Shown here in pieces: positions 25,879 through 33,642 of a stretch of 64,000 nt of DNA (positions are counted from its first letter, which is position 1; the number at the start of each line of letters is the position of its first letter). This stretch comes from Azospirillum halopraeferens DSM 3675 (lineage in GTDB: Bacteria; Pseudomonadota; Alphaproteobacteria; Azospirillales; Azospirillaceae): positions 1 to 64,000 of the forward strand of contig NZ_AUCF01000034.1 in assembly GCF_000429625.1 (NCBI RefSeq), in the 5' to 3' direction. A program made the position numbers and the translations under genes. A model generated the notes under the pieces. It was not told the origin of the DNA. It worked only from the letters and a program-made list of their open reading frames with translations, and ran no database searches.

Positions 25879-26694
25879 TCACGACCAAGCGGACGGGACG
25901 GAAGGACGGCGCAGCCGGGCTGCGGCGGCGGCCCAGGCGTCGACGCGCCGTTCCGCGGCGGCGGCGGAGGCGGTGGACCGGGTCCCGTGGTTCACACGGG
26001 CCGGAGCCGCGGCGGGTGGGACTTTTCCGGCGGCGGCGTCCTGGGCCAGCCAGGCGCGCCAGGCGGCGCCGACGTCGCGGTAGCGGTAGCCATGGGCGCG
26101 GCAGCGCAGCAGGAAGCCTTCCACATGGCGTGCCAGGTCTACGTGGCCGAAGCGGGCGGCCGCCCACTCCAGATCGTCGGCTGCGGGCTGCCAGTCCGCG
26201 GGAACCTCGTTCGGCGATGACCCCGCGCCGGCGGGCGAGTCCGGAGTCTGTTCGGAATGGACCTGTTGCTGACTCGCCTGTGGACGGGGGGTGTGCGGGG
26301 GCGAGTCATCCCTGTCCGGCCCGCCCCTGCCCGGTTCGCCGTTCACGTCGAAGACCGTCGGGGCGGCCCTCGACATGGCGGTGCCGGGAAGGAAATGCAA
26401 CCGGTACAGGCAGGACAGGCTGGCGCCGTCGCGGCCGTGCCGGCGCTCGATGTCCACCAGTCCCAGATCATGCAGGCGCTGGCGGATGCGGTTGACCGTG
26501 GGGCGGGAGCGCTTCAGTTTGGCCGCGAGCGTCGATTGGGACGGCCAGCAGGTTCCGGTCTCGTCGGCGTAGGTGGCCAGCGCCGCCAGCACGGCCAGGC
26601 CGTCGGCGTCGAGGTCGGGGTGGTCGAGCCACCAGGCCGGAATGCGCCCCCAGCGGCCGGCGTCGGCGGGACTGGCGGTGGTCGTGTCGGACAT
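25879..26694 (-). CDS. helix-turn-helix protein of the replication region
   Basis: About 271 residues from ATG 26694, with GGAGA 8 bases upstream. An N-terminal winged-helix domain (WWLDHPDLDADGLAVLAALA, TCWPSQSTLAAKLKRSRPTV, then IRQRLHDLGLVDIERRHG) resembles the HTH_36 type found in plasmid replication proteins. A low-complexity linker and a C-terminal helical region (LEWAAARFGHVDLARHVEGF, YRYRDVGAAWRAWL) follow. It is divergent from repA across the iteron field, so it may assist or control initiation. No precise function is known. Confidence 0.7.
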   Translation of the reverse strand: MSDTTTASPADAGRWGRIPAWWLDHPDLDADGLAVLAALATYADETGTCWPSQSTLAAKLKRSRPTVNRIRQRLHDLGLVDIERRHGRDGASLSCLYRLHFLPGTAMSRAAPTVFDVNGEPGRGGPDRDDSPPHTPRPQASQQQVHSEQTPDSPAGAGSSPNEVPADWQPAADDLEWAAARFGHVDLARHVEGFLLRCRAHGYRYRDVGAAWRAWLAQDAAAGKVPPAAAPARVNHGTRSTASAAAAERRVDAWAAAAARLRRPSVPSAWS

Positions 26695-26776
26695 CGACGG
26701 TCTCCATAGGCGGTCGGCACCGGCCAGGGCCGCCGGCGCTCCTGGAGGAAGGATTCCCGAGCCGCCGTCACGGCGG

Positions 26777-27379
26777 CAAATCGCGGGTATCCCCGACATG
26801 TCGCCGGCCGCCGCGTGTGGATCGCTCAAACCCGCGATGATGTCGCGATAACCCGCGATCCTGTCGGGGAAACCCGCGAAGCCGGCGCGAATCGGAGTGC
26901 CGGCCGGGCTGTATCCGCCGATGAGCGCGGACGATCGGTCGCAAATACCCGCGTTCCGCGGGAGATGGCTGAAGGCGGGAGCATGGCAGGAAAACCCGCG
27001 ATTCGCGTGAACCACGAGATGTCGTGGTCACTATGAAGCCATTCCCTCAATCTGGTATGGCGTGCAAACCCGCGCGTCGACGGCGCGGTTATCGCCTCCG
27101 GGAGCTGCCTTCCCTGTCGGAAAAACCCGCGATCGGTTCCGCGCCCGCCGGAAAAGCGGTGGGGCAGGGGGGAGACAGCGCGTGTGCTGCGGCCAGAGGT
27201 GTCGGAAAAACCCGCGATGTTCGCCGGCCGCTCCGATCCGGCCGCTCCGATATAGTCTCATTCCGAGTCGCCGCCGCCGGGTCGGTGGGGTGCCGGACCG
27301 GGGGCCGCGCCGGTGCGGAACGCGGGTTTTTCCGACATCATCGCGGGCCGGCACGACCCATCCGCGGGTTTTTCCGACA
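26777..27379. other. iteron-type replication origin region
   Basis: The motif TGTCGG-(N)3-ACCCGCGAT, best form TGTCGGAAAAACCCGCGAT, recurs throughout the gap between the helix-turn-helix gene and repA. Direct copies have CCCGCG at 26831, 26852 and 26873 (exact 21-bp spacing), 26948, 26995, 27069, 27126 and 27211. Inverted copies lie at about 26780-26799, 27321-27337 and 27362-27379. Mixed orientation and a helical-turn period are typical of iteron origins bound by the adjacent Rep protein. The region also holds the divergent promoters. Confidence 0.75.
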
Positions 27380-27460
27380 GGCCCGATCGGGGTGGATCGG
27401 GGGCCTCCGCTTGTCCCCCCGCGGCCCCGGCGCTATCGTCGAGCCGATCGGGAGGTGCGG

Positions 27461-28726
27461 ATGAGCAATGGCAACCGGGTAGCGACGACCGCGGCACAGT
27501 TGGTGCTGTTCGAGCACGAGGATCGTTCGCAGTCCCATCTCATCGCCATGTACGATGTGGCCCCGCGCTTCGTCTTCCTTCCCCGCGGACCCAGCGGGCG
27601 CGATGAGGCCGCGGCCGGCGAGGCGCCGGCGGGCAAGGACCATTTCCTGAAGTCGGTGCACCGTGACTTCGTGTTCCAGGGGCGGGCCTACCGCCTGACC
27701 CTGCAACCCGCGCGCATCTACCGGGCACCGCCGAAGCGCGACGGCGACCCCGCCGTCGCGGCCGTCGGGAACGACCCCGCGAGCATGGTCGAGGTGGAGG
27801 TGTTCCCCGGCGAGCGCGAACAGATCGTCGAGCAGGTGATCCGCCGTCTTGCCATGGACCGGCCCCGGCTGTCGCTGGCAGGGGAGGACCGTGACAAGGT
27901 TCAGATGAAGTTCTCTCTGTACGAGATCAAGCGAGAACTGCGGGCGGTCAACCGGACGCTGGACCTGACCAACATCCGTGAGGCGCTGGAGGTGCTCGGG
28001 CGTGCCCGCATCATCATCTCCAAGGCGGGAGAGCCGGGCCGCAAACCCGGCCGTACGACGAACGTCCTGGAATCCACGGCCTTTCCTGTCATGGCCATCC
28101 GTGGCCGAGCCGATCAGGAGAGCGAGGAGGGGGCCACCGAGGAGACCTATCTGGAGTTCAACCCGTTGGTGTCCTCGGCCATCCGGAACCTGGAATTCCA
28201 GCCGGTCTCCTACCGCTGGCTGATGCGCCTGAAGAGCCCGGTGTCGCGCTGGCTCTACAACCGCCTCTCCGTCGAGTGCGGGGAATTGCGTGATTTCCGG
28301 ACGTTGCGTGCCGAGGGCGCCAAGCCGGTGACCTTTACCGCCGACGAGATCGTCAAGTACAGCGGCATGAACGAATGGAGCCGCCGGCGCGACACGCTGC
28401 GCGTCGTTACCGCCGCGGTCGACGCGCTGGTCGAGGAGGGTATCCTTGATCGCGTCGAAAAGGATTTCGACAAGCAGGGCAAGCGGATCGACGATATCAC
28501 CTACGTGATGACTCCGTCGCGGGAACTCCTGGAGCAGCTCCGCCGGGCAAAGCAGGTCGAGGAAGCGAATGCCGCGGTCCTGAAGAGCATCGCCGGGAAC
28601 GATGCACCGCCCAATTCCTTCGTGGTGGTGTCGACGACGGAAGCCTCCGAAACGCGCCAGCGCCGCTCGAAGCGGCTTGGCGCGGGGCAGGAGGCGCCGC
28701 TGCTGCGCTTGGCCGGCGAGCGCTGA
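27461..28726 (+). CDS. repA: replication initiator protein RepA (iteron-binding, plasmid/chromid)
   Basis: 421 residues from ATG 27461, with GGAGG six bases upstream; the frame is open further upstream only because the origin is GC-rich. It resembles winged-helix replication initiators of large alphaproteobacterial plasmids: MKFSLYEIKRELRAVNRTLD and NIREALEVLGRARIII form one winged-helix segment; YLEFNPLVSSAIRNLEFQPV and YRWLMRLKSPVSRWLYNRLS form the core signature; and DTLRVVTAAVDALVEEGILD is in the second winged helix. It presumably binds the iterons just upstream and starts replication. Confidence 0.85.
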   Translation: MSNGNRVATTAAQLVLFEHEDRSQSHLIAMYDVAPRFVFLPRGPSGRDEAAAGEAPAGKDHFLKSVHRDFVFQGRAYRLTLQPARIYRAPPKRDGDPAVAAVGNDPASMVEVEVFPGEREQIVEQVIRRLAMDRPRLSLAGEDRDKVQMKFSLYEIKRELRAVNRTLDLTNIREALEVLGRARIIISKAGEPGRKPGRTTNVLESTAFPVMAIRGRADQESEEGATEETYLEFNPLVSSAIRNLEFQPVSYRWLMRLKSPVSRWLYNRLSVECGELRDFRTLRAEGAKPVTFTADEIVKYSGMNEWSRRRDTLRVVTAAVDALVEEGILDRVEKDFDKQGKRIDDITYVMTPSRELLEQLRRAKQVEEANAAVLKSIAGNDAPPNSFVVVSTTEASETRQRRSKRLGAGQEAPLLRLAGER

Positions 28727-28730
28727 TTCT

Positions 28731-28765
28731 CGGACTTATGTAGCACCCCCCACCGCCTGATCCTG
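28731..28765. repeat. 35-bp dispersed repeat, copy 2
   Basis: Matches 744-778 with one mismatch. It begins five bases after the repA stop codon and about 40 bases before the IS5 fragment's left end. Confidence 0.6.
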
Positions 28766-28884
28766 TCACGGGTGTTATCGGTTGGCGTTGGCCGCTCCGA
28801 GAGGCGTTGGTGCACAAATCGGGGGAGTGGCGGTCGAGGAGGGCGGCGGTTAAAGGATCGGCCCTTGCTGGAGCCGAGAGCCGA

Positions 28885-29098
28885 ATGCCGTACAAGGCCA
28901 ACGAGAGCCGTCGTCACAAGATTCCGAAGGCCCGCTATCGGGTTTGAGAATTGGGCGGCTTACGATGCAGCGCTGCGCCGGCTCTCGGCGAAGCCAAGCT
29001 TCGCCTGACGCCGTCAGCGCAAGCGAAGCTTGCGCGAGAGGCGCGGCAACCTGACGATCTGGGTGACGCCCGAGGCGATCGCCGCCTGGACGCCACCC
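28885..29098 (+). pseudogene. IS5-family transposase 5' fragment (copy 2) with the 60-bp palindrome
   Basis: It begins MPYKANESRRHKIPKARYRV at ATG 28885. An extra T then shifts the frame, giving a stop right after RYRV, and the palindrome at 28982-29041 follows at the same codon as in copy 1. The sequence then reads RGNLTIWVTPEAIAAWTPP and is lost near 29098. The flanks are roughly 85% identical to copy 1. Confidence 0.8.
28982..29041 (+). repeat. 60-bp imperfect palindrome inserted in IS5 transposase (copy 2)
   Basis: Identical in all 60 positions to the copy at 7771-7830 (opposite strand) and located at the same codon, although the surrounding transposase DNA of the two copies differs at about one base in seven. 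Confidence 0.85.
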
Positions 29099-29221
29099 GC
29101 ACGGTCGCCTGATCACCGCGCCCTCGCGGTAGACTCCGCGGTCACGCCGATTTGCGCACCAAAGTCTGTCGCCCCCGTCGGTCGGTTAGGTCATGGCTTG
29201 GTCCGGGGAACCGGGAGCTAG

Positions 29222-29461
29222 TCAAACAAAGGGAGTGGGCCCATTCTCATGCCCATGCTCCTCGACGAATGCACTGTAAGGCCGAACCCCGCCGATTCTA
29301 AGCGGACCGAGTGCGTCTCCGGCCTGAACCATGACAGGCTGAGGCCGGACGACCGGACCAGCAGCATCGACTCCGACGAGGGCCGCGAACACCAGCGCAA
29401 GGGACCCCGCGATGACGGCTGAACAGATCGGCCAGCCGACGGTGGCTCTGCTTGGCTTCCC
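29222..29461 (-). other. possible small membrane or exported protein ORF, no clear start
   Basis: A minus-strand frame reads PICSAVIAGSLALVFAALVG (signal-like or membrane helix) then VVRPQPVMVQAGDALGPLRI and FVEEHGHENGPTPFV to the stop at 29222. Composition looks coding, but no ATG, GTG or TTG with a ribosome site precedes the hydrophobic stretch, so it may be truncated. It is divergent from the LysR gene. Confidence 0.25.
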
Positions 29462-29479
29462 AAGGATCTGAGTGCCATC

Positions 29480-30418
29480 ATGCCGATGTTTCGACGCTTC
29501 GAATATCTGCTGTCCCTGGCTCGCGAAGGGCATTTCGGTCGTGCGGCCGAGGCGTGCCACGTTTCGCAGCCAACCTTGTCCAACGCCATCCGTCAACTCG
29601 AGGAGGAACTGCGTGTCCCCATCGTGGAGCGTGGGCACAAGTTCGCCGGCTTCACGCCGGAAGGGTTGAAGGTTCTGGAGTATGCGCGCCGCATCATCGC
29701 CGACCGGGATGGTCTGCAGCAGGAACTCGATGCCCTGGCGCAGGGGCTGTCCGGGCATCTGCGCATCGGTGCCATTCCCTCGGCGCTGCCGGCGGTGCCG
29801 CACCTGCTGGCCCGCTTTGCCGAGTGCTTTCCCCGGATCCATTCGACCATCGCCTCGCTCAGCTCCCGCGAGATCCAGCGGGAGATCGACACATTCGAAC
29901 TCGATGCCGCGGTGACCTACCTGGACAATGAGCCTTTGAGCAACGTCCGCACGGTGCCGCTGTATGGCGAGCGTTACTTCCTGCTGGCACGCCGTTCCCA
30001 GATTCCGCAGGGGGCAACCACCGCTTCCTGGGCGGCGGCGGCGGAGCTGCCGCTGTGCCTGCTGACCCCCGACATGCAGAACCGCCGGATCGCCGACGCC
30101 GCCTTCCGCATGGCCGACCACGACGTGATACCGGCCATGGAGACCAACTCGGTCGTCACGCTGTACACGGTGGTGCGCAGCGGGCCGTGCGCCAGCGTGG
30201 TGCCCGGCCAGCTTCTGACGCAGGTGGCGCCGCATCCCGATCTGGTGGCGGTGCCGCTGACCGAGCCCGACCTGACCTACGTGGTCGGGCTGGTCTTCGC
30301 CGACCGTGAACCCATGGCGCCGATCGCCTCCGCCCTGGCGGCGGTTGCCGCCGAGGACGGTCTGTCGGCGCGCATCCAGGCCGCCACCGACGAGGCGCTG
30401 GCGGCCTGGACGCCCTAG
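29480..30418 (+). CDS. LysR-family transcriptional regulator
   Basis: 312 residues from ATG 29480. The N-terminal winged HTH is FEYLLSLAREGHFGRAAEAC with HVSQPTLSNAIRQLEEELRV, followed by the linker helix and a two-lobed effector domain (LRIGAIPSALPAVPHLLARF onward). LysR proteins of this type are often encoded beside alphaproteobacterial formate dehydrogenase operons, and here it heads the formate hydrogenlyase island, so it is a candidate regulator of it. That link is inferred; no FhlA-type activator is present in the window. Its own upstream region holds IS debris and a possible small ORF. Confidence 0.88.
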   Translation: MPMFRRFEYLLSLAREGHFGRAAEACHVSQPTLSNAIRQLEEELRVPIVERGHKFAGFTPEGLKVLEYARRIIADRDGLQQELDALAQGLSGHLRIGAIPSALPAVPHLLARFAECFPRIHSTIASLSSREIQREIDTFELDAAVTYLDNEPLSNVRTVPLYGERYFLLARRSQIPQGATTASWAAAAELPLCLLTPDMQNRRIADAAFRMADHDVIPAMETNSVVTLYTVVRSGPCASVVPGQLLTQVAPHPDLVAVPLTEPDLTYVVGLVFADREPMAPIASALAAVAAEDGLSARIQAATDEALAAWTP

Positions 30419-30427
30419 CCGGAATAC

Positions 30428-30832
30428 TCACCGGATGACGGGGCACGCCGCCGGGCGACGGACGAGGCGGCGGGCCGGTCCGACGGCTATGCCGGCGCCG
30501 TGCAGCAGCACCACCAGCAGCGCCAGCACCACCACTGAGGCGGCGATCCCCGCCTCGACCGCCGGCACCGCGACGCCCGCCATTCCCAGCACGGCACCAC
30601 ACGCGAGCATGGCGACGAAGGCGGCGGGAAGCAGCCACACCGCGCGGCCGCCGTTCCGGGCGACTCAGATGCCGACCGCGACCATCGCCGGCAGATGGTC
30701 GATTCCGCCGAGCGGATGGAGGAAGCCCTGCAGGAACGCGGCGTCCCCGGCGTGGCCGGTGTGGGCCGCCGCCGGCGGGGCGAGGGTGACGGTGAGCGCG
30801 CCGGCAAGGCCGGCGGAAAGCAATCTGTTCAT
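30428..30832 (-). pseudogene. hupE: HupE/UreJ-family nickel transport protein, nonsense mutated
   Basis: Signal peptide MNRLLSAGLAGALTVTLAPP, then the family signature GFLHPLGGIDHLPAMVAVGI, then TGA where HupE proteins have a tryptophan codon, and in the same frame NGGRAVWLLPAAFVAMLACG and VEAGIAASVVVLALLVVLLH. The end is also short: the usual final His-rich helix (FHGHAHG-like) is replaced by ARRLVRRPAACPVIR. The ATG overlaps the mobB stop (ATGA). Premature stop plus 3' loss point to inactivation of this putative Ni-uptake protein. Confidence 0.8.
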
Positions 30833-31404
30833 TCGGCAGCTCTCCTCCGGTTGTCGATCCCGTTCATGGGGCACGACGGAGCCGGCAAAAGGCCCCATGC
30901 GACATCCGCCGGCGGCACCGCGTGGGTCAGGACCAAGGCAGCGATGGCGTCGATGTCGTCGGCCGAGACCACCGGCAGCGGCGCTGCAGGCAGCGGCACG
31001 TCGGAGGCGATGGCCTTGATCGTCGGGTTGCCGAGGTGGATCGGCGGCTGAGCGAGGGTGGAGCGGTATACCTCGATCTTCGGGTGCCCCTCGCGCTTGA
31101 AGCCCTCCACCAGCACGATGTCCACCTCGGACATGCGGGCGAGCAGGCTCGGCAGCGAGGGCTCGTCGGCGCCGCGCAGTTCCTGCATCAGCGCGACCCG
31201 GAACGCCGACACCACCAGCACCTCGCTGGCGCCGGCCTGCCGGTGCACCCAGGAGTCCTTTCCGGGCTGGTCGACGTCGAATTCGTGATGGGCGCGCTTC
31301 AGCGTGGAGACGCGCAGCCCCTGGCTGATCAGCGCCGGGACAAGGCGGCGCAGCAGCCGCGTCTTGCCCGAGCCGCTCCATCCTGCGAGACCGATGACGC
31401 GCAT
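30829..31404 (-). CDS. mobB: molybdopterin-guanine dinucleotide biosynthesis adaptor protein MobB
   Basis: 191 residues. The P-loop is VIGLAGWSGSGKTRLLRRLV at the N-terminus, then STLKRAHHEFDVDQPGKDSW, the family motif, and VDIVLVEGFKREGHPKIEVY. MobB is a GTP-binding partner of MobA in bis-MGD cofactor synthesis, needed by FdhF of this island. It follows the broken hypE, in the minus-strand operon headed by moaA, and overlaps hupE by four bases. Confidence 0.9.
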   Translation of the reverse strand: MRVIGLAGWSGSGKTRLLRRLVPALISQGLRVSTLKRAHHEFDVDQPGKDSWVHRQAGASEVLVVSAFRVALMQELRGADEPSLPSLLARMSEVDIVLVEGFKREGHPKIEVYRSTLAQPPIHLGNPTIKAIASDVPLPAAPLPVVSADDIDAIAALVLTHAVPPADVAWGLLPAPSCPMNGIDNRRRAAE

Positions 31405-31405
31405 G

Positions 31406-31740
31406 TCAGCATATCCTTGGAAGGGGGTTGCCGAGCGGCAGGTCCAGCAGCCGCTCGCCGCCCGGGCTGGTCCGCATGGTCACCCGTCCACGCGGCGTGT
31501 CGACGACGGAGCCGATGATGCGGGTCTCGGCACCATAGGGATGGGCGCGCCACGCGGCCAGCGCCACCTCCGCCTCATCGGGCGGGACCACGGCGACGGC
31601 GGTCCCCTCGTTTGCGAGGTAGAGCGGGTCGAGCCCCAGCCGTTCGCAGACGCCGCGCACCACGGGGCGCAGGGGATCGCCGCCTCCTCCGGCCGGATCC
31701 CGGTCCCGGCCGACTCGGCCATCTCGTTGAGCACCGCGGC
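31406..31740 (-). pseudogene. hypE: hydrogenase maturation factor HypE, C-terminal remnant with frameshift
   Basis: The surviving part begins AAVLNEMAESAGTGIRPEEA, loses one base in the next codons near 31675, then continues VVRGVCERLGLDPLYLANEG and VAVVPPDEAEVALAAWRAHP. It ends with the conserved LPRIC, whose cysteine carries the carbamoyl/cyanide group in active HypE. Only about 110 of roughly 340 residues remain; the ATP-binding N-terminal domain is gone. It is joined directly to a hypD remnant by a deletion. Confidence 0.85.
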
Positions 31741-32124
31741 GACGACGATGGGGCGGTGGAACTCCTCAGCGATGAAGCGGTAGGGTTCGGTGCCGATCAC
31801 CATGCTGACGTGCCCCGGCCCGACGAAGCCGTCGAACCGCATCTCCGGATCCTCCAGCAGCGCGCGCAACGGCGGCGACACGGTAATGTGGTTGCAGAAC
31901 AGCGAGAAGTTGGCGATCCCCTCGCGCTCGGCCTGAAGGACCGAGGCGGCGGTGGCCGGCATCGTCGTCTCGAAGCCGAGGGCGAAGAAGACCACCTCCC
32001 GATCCGGCAGCCGGCGCGCCAGCGCGTCGAGCGGCGAATAGACGATGCGCTCGACCAGCCGTGCGATGCGGCTGAGCAGCGCCCGCGCCCGGGCCGGATC
32101 CCGGAAATCGTCGACGAACTTCAT
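31741..32124 (-). pseudogene. hypD: hydrogenase maturation factor HypD, internally deleted remnant
   Basis: It starts MKFVDDFRDPARARALLSRI as HypD does, then jumps to YSPLDALARRLPDREVVFFA and LGFETTMPATAASVLQAERE, GFVGPGHVSMVIGTEPYRFI and HRPIVV. The missing block normally holds the CGGHTH and HGPGCPVC motifs, and the C-terminal [4Fe-4S] domain is replaced by hypE sequence. HypD is the scaffold for Fe(CN)2CO assembly with HypC, so without these cysteines it cannot work. Start and ribosome site remain in the operon. Confidence 0.88.
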
Positions 32125-32152
32125 GGCTGTTCCGTCCGTTCAGGTGGGACGT

Positions 32153-32434
32153 TCAGGTGGGTATGGATGCTTTCAGGTGCTCGATCTCGGCCTCCGCCTC
32201 GCCGACCCGGCGCAGCAGGTCGAGCGTGGCGTGCGCCTCCCCCTCGTCGATGCGGGAGACGGCGAAGCCGACGTGGACCAGCACCCACTCGCCGATGCAG
32301 TCGGACAGAGCGGCGTCGGGATCGGCGACGCAGGCGATGTTAACCTCCCGCCGTACGCCCATGATGTCGGCGGTGGCGAGCATCCGCTCGGCGTCGGCGA
32401 TAGCGATGATCCTGGCTGGTACCCCGAGGCACAT
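32153..32434 (-). CDS. hypC: hydrogenase assembly chaperone HypC
   Basis: 93 residues from ATG 32434. It begins MCLGVPARIIAI with the essential Cys2 that binds the Fe(CN)2CO unit, then VRREVNIACVADPDAALSDC and GEWVLVHVGFAVSRIDEGEA, the standard HypC fold, and a helical tail. A longer frame exists upstream but would bury Cys2. It sits between hypB and the broken hypD, its normal partner. Confidence 0.92.
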   Translation of the reverse strand: MCLGVPARIIAIADAERMLATADIMGVRREVNIACVADPDAALSDCIGEWVLVHVGFAVSRIDEGEAHATLDLLRRVGEAEAEIEHLKASIPT

Positions 32435-32463
32435 CGGTCTGTCCCTTTCTCTGGCGGCGGCTG

Positions 32464-33273
32464 TCATAGGGCGCGGAGGCGCCGCGCCTCCAGCCAGTCG
32501 AGCCACGCCGGGAAGCCTTCGCCGGTGCGGGCGGAGACCGTCAGGATCTCGGCGCGGGGGCTCACCCGCCGGGCGTTGGCGATCAGCAGCGGTACGTCGG
32601 CGTCGAGGTGCGGCGCCAGGTCGATCTTGTTCACCAGGACGAGTCGTGCGGCGGCGAAGATGTCGGGGTATTTGAGCGGCTTGTCCTCGCCTTCGGTGAT
32701 CGAGACGATCGCGACCCTGGCCGCCTCACCCAGGTCGAATTCGGCCGGGCACACCAGGTTGCCGACGTTCTCGATGAACAGGACGCCGCCGCGCGGCGGC
32801 GGCAGCCGGTCGAGCGCGTGGCCGACCATATGGGCGTCGAGATGACAGCCCTTGCCGGTGTTGATCTGCAACGCCGGCGTGCCGGTGGCACGGATGCGGT
32901 CGGCGTCGGCGGAGGTCTGCTGGTCACCCTCGATCACGGCGACATCCACCGCCCCGTTCAGCGCCTCGATGGTGCGCACCAGCAGCGTCGTCTTCCCCGA
33001 CCCCGGGCTGGAGACGAGATTGAGGGCCAGTGTGCCGGCACCTGCGAGCCGCTGCCGGTTGCGCGCGGCGTGGCGGGCGTTCTCCGCCAGGATGTCGCGT
33101 TCCAGCCGGATGGTGCGCGTCGCATCGTGCCGGTGGTCATGGTCATCGTGATCATGGCCGTGACCACGATGGTGATGGTCGCCGTGGTGATGGTCATGGA
33201 CGTGATGACCGTGGTCCGGCGCCGTACCATCGAACACCACGTGATCGCTGCCGCAGCCGCAGGTCGTGCACAT
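32464..33273 (-). CDS. hypB: hydrogenase nickel incorporation GTPase HypB
   Basis: 269 residues. The N-terminal CTTCGCG metal site is followed by a His/Asp-rich nickel-storage stretch (about 20-50) and the GTPase domain: P-loop LNLVSSPGSGKTTLLVRTIE, then VAVIEGDQQTSADADRI, CHLDAHMVGHAL, ENVGNLVCPAEFDLGE with the metal-binding Cys, and the NKxD motif VLVNKIDLAPHL. It inserts Ni into the hydrogenase large subunit with HypA. Its start codon shares one base with the hypA stop. Confidence 0.95.
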   Translation of the reverse strand: MCTTCGCGSDHVVFDGTAPDHGHHVHDHHHGDHHHRGHGHDHDDHDHRHDATRTIRLERDILAENARHAARNRQRLAGAGTLALNLVSSPGSGKTTLLVRTIEALNGAVDVAVIEGDQQTSADADRIRATGTPALQINTGKGCHLDAHMVGHALDRLPPPRGGVLFIENVGNLVCPAEFDLGEAARVAIVSITEGEDKPLKYPDIFAAARLVLVNKIDLAPHLDADVPLLIANARRVSPRAEILTVSARTGEGFPAWLDWLEARRLRAL

Positions 33274-33614
33274 TACGCCACCTCAAGTTCTATCAGTCTC
33301 AGCTCGTCCCCGCCGCGCGGGATCAGGGCCAGTCCGCCGCAGTCGGGACAGGGGGAGACGCGCGTCGGCACTTCCACCTCGCGGGCGCAGTCGCTGCACC
33401 AGACCAAGCCGGGCGGCTGGTCGATCTCCACCTCGGCCTCCCCGGCCAGCGTGTTTCGCCGCACCACGTCGAAGGCGAAGCGGAGCGCGTCCGGATCGAC
33501 GCAGGCGAACCGACCGACGGCCAATCGGATCCGCTTCACCCGGTGGAAGGCGTGGCGACGCGCCTCATCCTCCAGCAGGCCCATCAGGTGTTCGCACAAC
33601 GAGACCTCATGCAT
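33273..33614 (-). CDS. hypA: hydrogenase/urease nickel incorporation protein HypA
   Basis: 113 residues. It begins MHEVSLCEHLMGLLEDEA; the Met-His-Glu start provides the nickel ligand. Two CxxC pairs form the zinc ribbon (VWCSDCAREV and SPCPDCGGLAL). It is immediately followed by hypB. It delivers nickel to the HyfG-type large subunit together with HypB. Confidence 0.94.
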   Translation of the reverse strand: MHEVSLCEHLMGLLEDEARRHAFHRVKRIRLAVGRFACVDPDALRFAFDVVRRNTLAGEAEVEIDQPPGLVWCSDCAREVEVPTRVSPCPDCGGLALIPRGGDELRLIELEVA

Positions 33615-33642
33615 CGTTCATCTCCGGTAAGGCAAGGCACCC

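Noticed and set aside
26777..27379. CRISPR array
   Set aside because: The repeats are short, in both orientations, with irregular spacing, and lie beside repA; they are iterons.
30665..30667. TGA in hupE read as selenocysteine
   Set aside because: HupE has no catalytic selenocysteine; homologues have Trp (TGG) here and the 3' end is also altered, so a nonsense mutation is the simpler reading.
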